A stretch of DNA of 64,000 nt, from assembly GCA_049970695.1 (NCBI GenBank), contig JBMFML010000002.1, forward strand, positions 1 through 64,000, read 5' to 3'. Shown here in pieces: positions 15,445 through 22,145 of this stretch (within the stretch, counting starts at the first letter, position 1; each line of letters starts with the position of its first letter). The notes beneath the pieces were generated by a model that saw nothing but the letters and a program-made list of their open reading frames with translations, made no database searches and was not told the DNA's origin. Origin of the DNA: UBA285 sp049970695 (GTDB lineage Archaea; Thermoproteota; Thermoprotei_A; Sulfolobales; Desulfurococcaceae). Position numbers and translations under genes: made by a program.

Positions 15445-16311
15445 TTAAGCACCCATGTCCGAGAGTGGACTAACATACTTCTCGGGGTTATTTAGTATGT
15501 TCTTCACATATCCTATAAGCCATAATCCTTTTTCAATTGCTACGTCAACCGCCTTATTAAGAACGCTTCTCTCAATACCCCTCTCTCCTCTTTTTTGAAT
15601 GCCACATATTCTACCATTTTCATCAACAGCAATGGTGATTATGGAGTCCACCAGGTATTCCTCTTCTACTGTTGGATCTACTAAAATGGCATTTCCAATA
15701 ATACCTAGTGTAACGGTTACTACGAGGGTTTTTAAGGGGAGCGCTCCTGCCTTAGCGCTCCTATCGATTTTGTATTCGCCTGCCTCAGTTTTTAGTAGTT
15801 GGGGAAGCTTGGTCGTAGCGAGTGCTAGTATAGATGCAAGCATGCTTGCGTCTGTAACGTTGCCAGCGTGGTCTAGTAAATATATGTCGTTATACACAAC
15901 CCAGGCGAGCTTAGCTGGTTCTATGACTAGCTTCTCTAGATCTACTACTCTGGGCTCTCTCAGAGCCCTATCAATAACTCTTGCTAGCTCAATCGCGTTT
16001 TCATCTGGCGGACCTGGCTCGAACGAGGGTGATGCTAGTGGAACGAACTCTGCATGTACTTGCAAAACCCCTTCACTTGGTCTATCCTTATATGGGGATC
16101 CAAGCTCTAGCTTAACGCCCACAAGAACCTGGGTTTTGCCGAGCTTGACTAGAGCGCTTCCATCGGCTTTTTCAATTGGGCTTAGGATGACGCGGATGCT
16201 TCTGTAGTCAAGCAGGCCGCGCCCATCAATTCTTTCTCCGTGTTCTAGCATTTTCTTCATGTGCTCAACATAAAGTCTTGGAATAGGCTCTTTCTCGGGA
16301 GTAATGCTCAC
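15445..16311 (-). CDS. rrp42: Exosome subunit Rrp42
   Basis: 288 aa RNase PH-fold protein. It pairs with Rrp41 to form the hexameric ring of the exosome; Rrp42 is non-catalytic but shapes the active site. Seen: GERIDGRGLLDYRSIRV near 17-33, SALVKLGKTQVLVGVKL, and ELARVIDRALRE in place of the T-R-R phosphate-binding motif of Rrp41. Start abuts the rrp41 stop. Length is normal. Confidence 0.95.
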   Translation of the reverse strand: MSITPEKEPIPRLYVEHMKKMLEHGERIDGRGLLDYRSIRVILSPIEKADGSALVKLGKTQVLVGVKLELGSPYKDRPSEGVLQVHAEFVPLASPSFEPGPPDENAIELARVIDRALREPRVVDLEKLVIEPAKLAWVVYNDIYLLDHAGNVTDASMLASILALATTKLPQLLKTEAGEYKIDRSAKAGALPLKTLVVTVTLGIIGNAILVDPTVEEEYLVDSIITIAVDENGRICGIQKRGERGIERSVLNKAVDVAIEKGLWLIGYVKNILNNPEKYVSPLSDMGA

Positions 16312-17043
16312 CTACTTCACCTCTTCGACTACTTTGGTGTACTTTACGTAGAATGCTTCTTTAGCCAGCTTGTAGATGTGTTCAGCAGCCTTAAACGCCA
16401 TGTCTAGCGCCTTATTGAACTCCTCTCTCGTTAAGACGCCGTTGAGCTGGAGCAGCACTACTTCGTTGAGGTTTGGAAGAACACCAACGGGCATGTCGGC
16501 TTCGCCATACTGGTCTTCGAGTTCGTTTACGTCGAGCACGAGAACACCATTTACTTTGCCTACGGCAACGCCTATGACGAGGTCGCGCATTGGAATCCCG
16601 GCATCTGCTAATGCTATTGATGCGGCCGTGAGGCCCGCTGTTCTAGTACCACCATCTGCTTGGAGTACTTCAATAAACACATCTATGCCTGCACGCGGAA
16701 ACATGTTGGTGAACACGACGGCCTCTAGAGCTTCTCTGATAACCTTTGAAAGCTCTATTTCCCTCCTCGTGGGTGCAGGGCTTTTTCTCTCCTCAGTCGA
16801 GAATGGAGCCATGTGATATCTAACTCTCAAAATAGCCCTATCAGGAAGGGCTAGGTGCCTCGGCAAGACTTCGCGGGGTCCATAGACGGCGGCAAGAACC
16901 TTAGTGCCTCCGTACTCGACTAGAGCGCTGCCGTTGGCGTTCTTCAGCACACCTATGGTTATTTTTACCGGCCTCATTTCATCTGGTTTTCTCCCATCGA
17001 GTCTAGTTCCATCATCTCTAATTAGAACAGGTTTAGAGCTCAC
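16312..17043 (-). CDS. rrp41: Exosome catalytic subunit Rrp41
   Basis: 243 aa RNase PH-fold protein, the phosphorolytic 3'-5' exoribonuclease subunit. The phosphate-binding pair Arg93-Arg94 (in TRREIELSK) and the catalytic-site Asp183 (in GEADMPVG) are both present. The RNA-binding loop APFSTEERK near 79-87 is also there. It overlaps rrp4 by 4 bp, so rrp4-rrp41-rrp42 are co-translated in that order. Confidence 0.96.
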   Translation of the reverse strand: MSSKPVLIRDDGTRLDGRKPDEMRPVKITIGVLKNANGSALVEYGGTKVLAAVYGPREVLPRHLALPDRAILRVRYHMAPFSTEERKSPAPTRREIELSKVIREALEAVVFTNMFPRAGIDVFIEVLQADGGTRTAGLTAASIALADAGIPMRDLVIGVAVGKVNGVLVLDVNELEDQYGEADMPVGVLPNLNEVVLLQLNGVLTREEFNKALDMAFKAAEHIYKLAKEAFYVKYTKVVEEVK

Positions 17044-17768
17044 GCCTTTACACCCAGCTCTAGTTCTAGAAGAGTCTTGACTTCTTCGGTAAGTCCACGC
17101 AGGTGAGCTTTGGCTTCAATGAGTTTAATTGCTTTTATGAGGGCCTTAAGGGCCTGTTCGCTTGGGCACTTGGCTAGTATGTAGCCATTTGAGCCAACGA
17201 GCACCTCGCACTTAGTATACGAAACGAGGACGTTGTACATACTGCCTTTTTTGCCAATGACTCTGGCCACTTTGCTGGGCTTTATATCTATTACAAAGCC
17301 TTCAGTGACTTTTCCCAAGCCCTTTCCCTTAACTGTTAGTAGCGGATCCCTAAGCCTGTCAAAAGCAGCGACCTTGGCCACGACAAAGTCGCCCACGTCT
17401 AAGTAGCTTTTCAAGTTGTGAACAGCCGGATTAAACCCTTCAATGACATCGCCAGCTGGTAGTATAGCCTTGTATGGCGCTTTAATGTCTACGAGCCACG
17501 CTGTCAGCCCAATATCCACCACTATTCCAATAACAACATCGTCTTTACGTGGAATGTACACGCTTTCAAGGGGTATTACGCTTATGCTTTTGCCGTCTTC
17601 AATGCTGACAACGCCGAGGACGTCGCTGTACACTTTCTCTCCTACTACGTATACGTGCTTGTCTGGAAAGTGCTTTAAGCCAGGCCCCGGTGGTATCTCG
17701 TCGCCTTCTAAAATAGCTAAGCAATCACCAGGCCTCACGAGCTGGCGATCTGCTACGAGAATCTTCAC
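17040..17768 (-). CDS. rrp4: Exosome RNA-binding subunit Rrp4
   Basis: 242 aa cap protein of the exosome. N-terminal domain (about 1-65), S1 domain (VVIGIVVDIGLTAWLVDI and following, about 75-145) and KH domain with KPSKVARVIGKKGSMYNVL near 165-185. It selects and guides RNA into the ring. Length is normal; start lies 2 bp before the end of the SBDS gene. Confidence 0.95.
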   Translation of the reverse strand: MKILVADRQLVRPGDCLAILEGDEIPPGPGLKHFPDKHVYVVGEKVYSDVLGVVSIEDGKSISVIPLESVYIPRKDDVVIGIVVDIGLTAWLVDIKAPYKAILPAGDVIEGFNPAVHNLKSYLDVGDFVVAKVAAFDRLRDPLLTVKGKGLGKVTEGFVIDIKPSKVARVIGKKGSMYNVLVSYTKCEVLVGSNGYILAKCPSEQALKALIKAIKLIEAKAHLRGLTEEVKTLLELELGVKA

Positions 17769-17770
17769 GT

Positions 17771-18466
17771 CTACATCACGCTAATTATTTTTACGTCTCC
17801 ACTACCTCTAGTAATGGCGTTGACGCGGTCAATGAGCTCTTGTTGCATGCCAGCAGGTATTTCAACTTCAACTTCTAGACTGCCATCACTAAGCCATCTC
17901 GTCTGCTTAATAGTGCCCATTCCCTGGAGGACCTTAAGCCCTCTGCTCGAGGCCTCGGCCGGCAATTTAACAATGGCCGTAGCTTTTGCAACTTTTATTG
18001 GTATTATCCTTGCGAGTTGATGTATTATCTCTTCTAACTGTTGCTCGGCCGGCTTAAATGGATCTATAGAGACTCTGGCTTGCTCCATAGCCAGTTCTAG
18101 TCTCTTAATGGGTATGGGTAGCTTTGTCTTCGGGTCTACAACGTTTTTGGCTATTAAGTTGAGTATTTGAGCCTTTTTTTCCTCAATTAGCTTCTTTCGC
18201 TGCTCAGCAGTTAGCTGTATTTCACCTTTCTTGATTATTTCAAGTGCCACTTTCCTTGGGTCATCAGTGCCGAAAACGGCCTTCATAGCCTCAGGTGAGG
18301 CCTTCAAGCCCTTTCGGGCGTCCTTGTATATGAAGTCGCTCACTAGAACCTCGTCCAAGCTTATGCTCTTGCCTTCTCTCAACTGAAGGGCTTTATCCGG
18401 GTCGACGAGAACTTCAAAGCGGTGACCCTTTGCCTCGTACTTAGCTATGACGTACTTTTCTTTCAA
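17771..18466 (-). CDS. sdo1: Ribosome maturation protein SBDS (Sdo1 homolog)
   Basis: 231 aa. The three SBDS domains are evident: N-terminal YVIAKYEAKGHRFEVLVDPDKA with LDEVLVSDFIYKDARKG; middle helical domain TAEQRKKLIEEKKAQILNLI; and a C-terminal ferredoxin-like part LPAEASSRGLKVLQGMGTI. In eukaryotes it helps release eIF6 from the large subunit; the archaeal role is inferred. First gene after a TATA box at 18492-18503 and likely the head of the exosome transcript. Confidence 0.95.
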   Translation of the reverse strand: MKEKYVIAKYEAKGHRFEVLVDPDKALQLREGKSISLDEVLVSDFIYKDARKGLKASPEAMKAVFGTDDPRKVALEIIKKGEIQLTAEQRKKLIEEKKAQILNLIAKNVVDPKTKLPIPIKRLELAMEQARVSIDPFKPAEQQLEEIIHQLARIIPIKVAKATAIVKLPAEASSRGLKVLQGMGTIKQTRWLSDGSLEVEVEIPAGMQQELIDRVNAITRGSGDVKIISVM

Positions 18467-18491
18467 GAGACGACACCACTAAGTGACATGC

Positions 18492-18503
18492 GGATTTAAA
18501 TGC
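18492..18503 (-). promoter_or_regulatory. TATA box upstream of the SBDS-exosome unit
   Basis: Minus strand GCATTTAAATCC, about 26-37 bp before the SBDS start, predicting a nearly leaderless mRNA. Confidence 0.6.
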
Positions 18504-18546
18504 CTTGCGCGAAGCCACTACCGGCTTAGAATATTTAAAAACCCGT

Positions 18547-19287
18547 TTAAGCCTTTATTTTTCCTTCACTCACGAGCTCTTTAATGTACTCTCTTATCTC
18601 CTCGGGCTTCAAAATTCTGAACTTCTTACTGTATATGTCGGCGTAGCCTAGTTCAATAAAGTTCTCGTAGGGCTTGGATTCTACGATGCCAATTATGGCT
18701 TGTATGGCGAGTTTTATGCTGCTCTTGACGTCGAGATCATAGCTGTAGTTCTTCTCCAAGAATTCAAGTACTTGACTCGCTTTTTCTCCTATGGCGGTGG
18801 CGTAGTAGCCTAAGTACCTGCCACTGGGTTCTGTCATAAATAGCTGTGTACCCCCTTCATCAACCCCCGCGAATATTATTGAGACTCCGAAGGGTCTGAC
18901 ACCAGCGTGCTGCGTGTACATTTGTTTAATGTCGCACACAAGCTTCGTCACGTACTCTACTGGAATTAACTCGTCGTAGTAGAACCTGTGTAGCAGCGCT
19001 TGCTGTATTGCGTAGTTTATTAAGACCCTGCCGTCACCTGCCATTCCAGCGTAGCTTGCACCTATGTGATCATCTATTTTGAATACTTTCTGAATAGTGC
19101 TCTCGTCCGAGAGGGGAGATATTTTCCGCTTCTCGGCAGCCACTAACGCCGTAGTTTTAGTCTTTAGCCCTATAGTGGTCCAGCCCCTTCTCACAGCTTC
19201 GAAAGCGTACTCTACTTGGTAGACTCTGCCATCAGGCGAAAATATCGTGATAGCCCTGTCGTATGCAGCTGCCATTGGCAGGCCCAC
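18547..19287 (-). CDS. psmA: Proteasome subunit alpha
   Basis: 246 aa. The alpha-subunit N-terminus YDRAITIFSPDGRVYQVEYAFEAV forms the gate and the alpha-ring signature; the Lys that contacts ATPase tails lies in a later TLVAAEKR-type segment (ALVAAEKRK). Seven such subunits cap the beta ring of the 20S proteasome. GTG start with GGTGG upstream; an ATG four codons on is the alternative. TATA box at 19334-19345. Confidence 0.96.
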   Translation of the reverse strand: MGLPMAAAYDRAITIFSPDGRVYQVEYAFEAVRRGWTTIGLKTKTTALVAAEKRKISPLSDESTIQKVFKIDDHIGASYAGMAGDGRVLINYAIQQALLHRFYYDELIPVEYVTKLVCDIKQMYTQHAGVRPFGVSIIFAGVDEGGTQLFMTEPSGRYLGYYATAIGEKASQVLEFLEKNYSYDLDVKSSIKLAIQAIIGIVESKPYENFIELGYADIYSKKFRILKPEEIREYIKELVSEGKIKA

Positions 19288-19333
19288 TGCTTACACCCAC
19301 CAGCGCGATCCAAAAAGGTCTAGTATTGTGGAT

Positions 19334-19345
19334 GCTAATAAAGTG
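19334..19345 (-). promoter_or_regulatory. TATA-like box of psmA
   Basis: Minus strand CACTTTATTAGC about 50 bp upstream of the psmA start, leaving a short leader with GGTGG. Confidence 0.45.
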
Positions 19346-19363
19346 TTTTTGAAAAGCTCAGGA

Positions 19364-19663
19364 CTAAGAACTATGACTACTAGTATAACTACTAGTCTTC
19401 AAGCTGTAGACCGCCCTGCCAACTGGGTTTTCGCCGAGGACTCTCCAGGACTCAATGTTATAGAAGTCTACAACTTCTCTCGACTCCACGACTTTGAGGG
19501 GATCGGCTTCGTCGTCTAGTACGACGATAACTCTCTTCCCAATAACTCTAGCTCCTTTAACTCCAGGTATTTTGAGCAGGTGAGGCACTATTGTCGCAAT
19601 ACAGGAGGGACAGCCCTTACTACTAACAGTGATCTCAAGGTACTTCAAGTCTGCGTACCTCAT
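19364..19663 (-). CDS. HMA-like (heavy-metal-associated) small protein
   Basis: 99 aa with the beta-alpha-beta-beta-alpha-beta order of the HMA/copper-chaperone ferredoxin-like fold: strand LKYLEITVSS, metal-type loop KGCPSC (near 17-22), helix IATIVPHLLKIPGV, strands GARVIGKRVIVVLDD, then helix and strand. The usual loop is MxCxxC; here G-C-P-S-C keeps both cysteines. It could bind a soft metal such as copper or be a redox variant. A short, Ser-rich tail follows. It is alone between tRNA-Leu and psmA on the minus strand. Confidence 0.65.
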   Translation of the reverse strand: MRYADLKYLEITVSSKGCPSCIATIVPHLLKIPGVKGARVIGKRVIVVLDDEADPLKVVESREVVDFYNIESWRVLGENPVGRAVYSLKTSSYTSSHSS

Positions 19664-19692
19664 TCAGGGGTTTGAAAGCGTTGAGCACCGAG

Positions 19693-19777
19693 TGCGGGGG
19701 GTGGGATTTGAACCCACGCAGGCCTACGCCAGCGGATCTTAAGTCCGCCCCCTTTGACCAGGCTCGGGCACCCCCGC
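19693..19777 (-). tRNA. tRNA-Leu (TAA)
   Basis: 85 nt, class II. Acceptor GCGGGGG/CCCCCGC, D arm with CCCGAGCCTGGTCAAAGGG, anticodon stem GCGGA/TCCGC with loop CTTAAGA (anticodon TAA), a long variable arm (TGGCGTAGGCCTGC), T arm GTGGG-TTCAAAT-CCCAC, discriminator A. No intron and no encoded CCA. Confidence 0.95.
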
Positions 19778-19802
19778 GCCAAAGTAGAATATTTCTATAG
19801 GG

Positions 19803-19811
19803 GTTTAAAAC
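19803..19811 (-). promoter_or_regulatory. TATA box of tRNA-Leu
   Basis: Minus strand CGTTTTAAACC, 26-34 bp upstream of the tRNA 5' end. It touches the 3' terminal stem of the C/D sRNA. Confidence 0.6.
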
Positions 19812-19812
19812 G

Positions 19813-19874
19813 CGTACTTCAGCTCGTCGCGAAGCAATCACAGCTCATCCTGGAGCGGCATCATCATCAGCACG
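19813..19874 (-). ncRNA. C/D box sRNA (2'-O-methylation guide)
   Basis: All parts of an archaeal C/D sRNA are present in order on the minus strand: terminal stem CGTGCT (19874-19869), box C ATGATGA (19867-19861), 12-nt guide TGCCGCTCCAGG (19860-19849), box D' ATGA (19848-19845), 3-nt spacer, box C' GTGATTG (19841-19835), 12-nt guide CTTCGCGACGAG (19834-19823), box D CTGA (19822-19819), and terminal stem AGTACG (19818-19813), which pairs with the first stem over 6 bp including one G-U. By the N+5 rule the targets would be U in CUCGUCGCGAAG and G in CCUGGAGCGGCA (5th base from the 5' end). I could not place these in rRNA or tRNA from memory. No clear TATA is seen upstream, so it may be made from a longer transcript. 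Confidence 0.85.
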
Positions 19875-19950
19875 TCTCCAAGCTTCACCCAATTGGTAAC
19901 CGGGTGTGGCACGTGCCAAGCGCTCTAAGTGGTGTTTAGTTGGCTAGAGG

Positions 19951-19960
19951 ACTTAAATAG
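19951..19960 (+). promoter_or_regulatory. TATA-like box preceding a non-coding stretch
   Basis: ACTTAAATAG, predicting a plus-strand start near 19982, just before the inverted-repeat region at 19988-20090. No gene start is in range. Confidence 0.4.
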
Positions 19961-19987
19961 CTTGCATACGCTACACAGCACCTTTCG

Positions 19988-20090
19988 AGCTCCTAAGCGC
20001 TCTGCTTTAAGAAATGCAGCGCGGAGTTTTTACTGGAATAATTTCAGGAATTCCCGACCCCCTTTGTGGAGCGGGAGAGCTTTAGGAGCT
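19988..20090 (+). ncRNA. Candidate structured RNA with a four-way-junction shape
   Basis: AGCTCCTAA (19988-19996) and TTAGGAGCT (20082-20090) form a perfect 9-bp closing helix. Inside are three further hairpins: CTGC..GCAG extended by GCG/CGC across one mismatch (about 19997-20023), CTGGAA-TAA-TTTCAG (about 20032-20046), and TTCCCG..CGGGA (about 20050-20076). A TATA-like box lies 28-37 bp upstream. No open frame longer than about ten codons fits. It matches no RNA family I know; I looked for RNase P and SRP RNA core motifs and did not find them. GC content (near 50%) is low for a stable RNA in a thermophile, which argues for caution. The strand is inferred from the TATA box. Confidence 0.3.
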
Positions 20091-20109
20091 AGTAAGTAAT
20101 CTCGCGCGA

Positions 20110-20201
20110 AGCACTAAGCCTAGTTTACAACTCAATTGATGCGAGCTCTAGCTAGTAGACTTTTATTTAGCTTGCAATATCTTGAATAAATACTTAGTGC
20201 T
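20110..20201. repeat. Inverted repeat flanking the pop5 promoter
   Basis: AGCACTAAG (20110-20118) and CTTAGTGCT (20193-20201), a perfect 9-bp inverted repeat 74 bp apart. The right arm begins immediately after the pop5 TATA box, a good place for an operator half-site. Confidence 0.5.
20184..20192 (+). promoter_or_regulatory. TATA-like box of pop5
   Basis: GAATAAATA, 37-45 bp upstream of the GTG start at 20229; GGTGG lies between (20217-20221). Confidence 0.45.
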
Positions 20202-20228
20202 CCGTGTTCTCGAGCTGGTGGCTGCTTC

Positions 20229-20687
20229 GTGTACTATGAAGTAGCATTAGTAATACTAGTGATATCAATGCTCATAGCTGTTGTGAATATAGTGCTTCTG
20301 CGAAGAGCGCTCAGGCTATACAAGGCCGTTTTACGGATACTCGAGCCAAAAAGAGTCCTCGAAAAAAGACCGAGAAAGAGGTACGTGGTGTTCTCTGCTA
20401 TTTGCGAAGACAAGGTGAGTTTCGAGGCCCTTGATACAGCCATTAAGAAGTCTTTCAACGAGCTTTACGGCAAGGCAGCAGCGCACAAGGCGTCTCCTAA
20501 GCTCGTAATATTTGATGAAGCAAGGCAACGCGGCATAATTAGGGTCTCACATGCATATAAGGATCACCTCGTGGCCTCCTTAGGCCTCATAAAAGAAGTT
20601 AATGGGGTCAAGTGCATTATTGCACCACTTAAGACAACTGGAACTATCAAGAAGGCGAGAGCTTACCTAGATAAGCTCAAATTCTGA
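20229..20687 (+). CDS. pop5: RNase P protein component Pop5 with an N-terminal membrane helix
   Basis: 152 aa. Residues about 50-150 (RYVVFSAICEDKVSFEALDTAI, then RGIIRVSHAYKDHLVASLGLI and LKTTGTIKKARAYL) match archaeal Pop5/Rpp14, the RNase P subunit that pairs with Rpp30 and activates the catalytic RNA. Unusually, residues 4-24 (VALVILVISMLIAVVNIVLL) are a clear hydrophobic helix followed by a strongly basic segment (RRALRLYK, KRPRKR). GTG start with GGTGG 8 bp upstream and a TATA box agree with inclusion of this helix, and the frame is unbroken. It is on the plus strand, while Rpp30, eL15 and the exosome genes, its usual neighbours, lie on the minus strand. An internal start that omits the helix cannot be excluded. 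Confidence 0.8.
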   Translation: MYYEVALVILVISMLIAVVNIVLLRRALRLYKAVLRILEPKRVLEKRPRKRYVVFSAICEDKVSFEALDTAIKKSFNELYGKAAAHKASPKLVIFDEARQRGIIRVSHAYKDHLVASLGLIKEVNGVKCIIAPLKTTGTIKKARAYLDKLKF

Positions 20688-20803
20688 TCACAGAGTAGCC
20701 GCACCGCTCCTTCTAATAGCCTCAGCTCGCATTAAACTAGTGTAATTGACCCTGAAGACTGTTTGCGTTTTTAGGTCGTTGCTACATTAAGTGTTCCAGA
20801 GTC

Positions 20804-21526
20804 GTGGTGCTCCCTGTGGAAGCCCTTATTTTTGACTATGACGGTACTCTAAGCCCCGTTGACGCTCCTCGCGAGAAGGCATATCCGGCCCGCGAGCTCA
20901 GCGACGTTTTGAACAGACTTTCAGAGAAATATTTGCTTGGTGTAGCTACAAGCAAGGATTACTGGTTTATCAGGGACAGAGCGCCCTGGGCCACGTTGTT
21001 GGGGTTAATAACTGGACTGGAAGTAATTGTGGGAGACTACTACGTGTTGAACAGAGAAGCCGCTGAACGCGGCAGGCACGCGTTACTAGAAAAACTCGTT
21101 GCTAAGTACTCTTGGGAGAGCTGCGTCTTCATCGAGCTCAAAAAATCCATCACTGGCTGGACGCTGGGTGCTTCGGTAGACTATAGAAATTGTAGCGAGA
21201 AACCGCGCAACCTAGAAGCGCTTCTTAAAGAGTCTGAATCGATGGGGTTATGGACTCTAAGGTATCGTGGTCACCCCTTCGCAGACATTTACCTAGGGAA
21301 GCCCGATAAGTCGAGAGTAGTAGACCTAGCTAAGAGCGTCTTGGGCGTCAGGAGGGTCTATTACTTTGGTGATAGCGAGAACGACGTGCCTGCATTTAAG
21401 AAAGCGGATGTAAAGATCTTGGTTTTGCACGAGTATAACACGCACATGATCGATGTTTTAAACTTCGACTACGTAGTCGATCTCAGAGATCTGCACAGGT
21501 GGCTTAGTTTTGAATTTCTACACTGA
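20804..21526 (+). CDS. HAD-family sugar phosphatase (trehalose-phosphatase/MPGP-like)
   Basis: 240 aa. HAD motif I is FDYDGTLSPV (near 9-18) with the catalytic DxD, motif III Lys lies in GKPDKSRVVDL, and motif IV is FGDSENDVPAF. The D-Y-D-G-T-L form and the type IIB cap are typical of trehalose-6-phosphate phosphatase and mannosyl-3-phosphoglycerate phosphatase. The downstream MscS-like gene overlaps by 17 bp and a GT4 glycosyltransferase follows, so it most likely removes the phosphate from a sugar-phosphate made by that enzyme. The exact substrate is not decided by sequence. First gene of a three-gene plus-strand operon. Confidence 0.8.
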   Translation: MVLPVEALIFDYDGTLSPVDAPREKAYPARELSDVLNRLSEKYLLGVATSKDYWFIRDRAPWATLLGLITGLEVIVGDYYVLNREAAERGRHALLEKLVAKYSWESCVFIELKKSITGWTLGASVDYRNCSEKPRNLEALLKESESMGLWTLRYRGHPFADIYLGKPDKSRVVDLAKSVLGVRRVYYFGDSENDVPAFKKADVKILVLHEYNTHMIDVLNFDYVVDLRDLHRWLSFEFLH

Positions 21527-22145
21527 AGTCTTGTTCAGAGTGCTCGTCACTACGCTAATATCCCTGGCGATAATTGTAGCAACCTACTTCGCTGGCAGGC
21601 TCGTCAAGTACTTCATTACTTACATAGTTGCTAAAACAGGCTTCTCGGACTGGATGATCAAGTTTAACTTGGGCAAGGCCATTTTGAGATCCGGCATGAC
21701 CGTTGGAGAGTTCTTTGGAAGCGTTTCTATGTGGATCATATTCGTAGTGGGAGCTCTAGTAGGACTAGCTACGTGGTTTCATCTACTAGGCTACTTAGAC
21801 GCGGCAGCCTTCATACTTAACATAGTCAACGTGTATATTCTGGGATTCGTAAAAGCGTTCATAGTAATAATCGCGGGCTTCCTACTAACAGATGCTTTCA
21901 TAGGCTATGTGTATAAGGGTGGCGAATATGACGGGCGCTTCGAGTTTTTGACGCCTGTTGGCGAGTACCTCAGGATACTCTTCTACATATCAGTACTAGT
22001 ATTCGCCCTAGATGTTGGGGGCCTGCGCGTCGAATCACTAACACAAATACTAGCACCAGTAGTATGGGGCCTGACCGTAATCATGATAATCCTAATAATT
22101 GGCAAGATCGCGAGCGATATTGCTAGTAAGGCTAGAAGACAATGA
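21510..22145 (+). CDS. MscS-like membrane protein (transmembrane part only)
   Basis: 211 aa with about five hydrophobic segments, starting LFRVLVTTLISLAIIVATYFAGRLVKYF. The repeated TM-amphipathic pattern with Gly-rich spacing resembles the conserved TM helices of the small-conductance mechanosensitive channel superfamily. It stops at SDIASKARRQ right after the last helix, so the soluble beta and C-terminal vestibule domains of classical MscS (about 286 aa) are missing. TTG start overlaps the phosphatase gene; its TGA overlaps the next ATG. A similar gene is reported in the trehalose operon of Thermoproteus tenax, suggesting osmolyte release or sensing. Confidence 0.65.
   Translation: MNFYTEVLFRVLVTTLISLAIIVATYFAGRLVKYFITYIVAKTGFSDWMIKFNLGKAILRSGMTVGEFFGSVSMWIIFVVGALVGLATWFHLLGYLDAAAFILNIVNVYILGFVKAFIVIIAGFLLTDAFIGYVYKGGEYDGRFEFLTPVGEYLRILFYISVLVFALDVGGLRVESLTQILAPVVWGLTVIMIILIIGKIASDIASKARRQ

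Noticed and set aside
15599..16207. 202-codon open frame on the plus strand opposite rrp42
   Set aside because: Ser/Thr-rich, low-complexity product typical of a frame read antisense to a real gene; rrp42 on the other strand is certain.
19978..20228. RNase P RNA or SRP RNA in the gap next to pop5
   Set aside because: The conserved core sequences of either RNA were not found, and GC content is too low for a thermophile's stable RNA.
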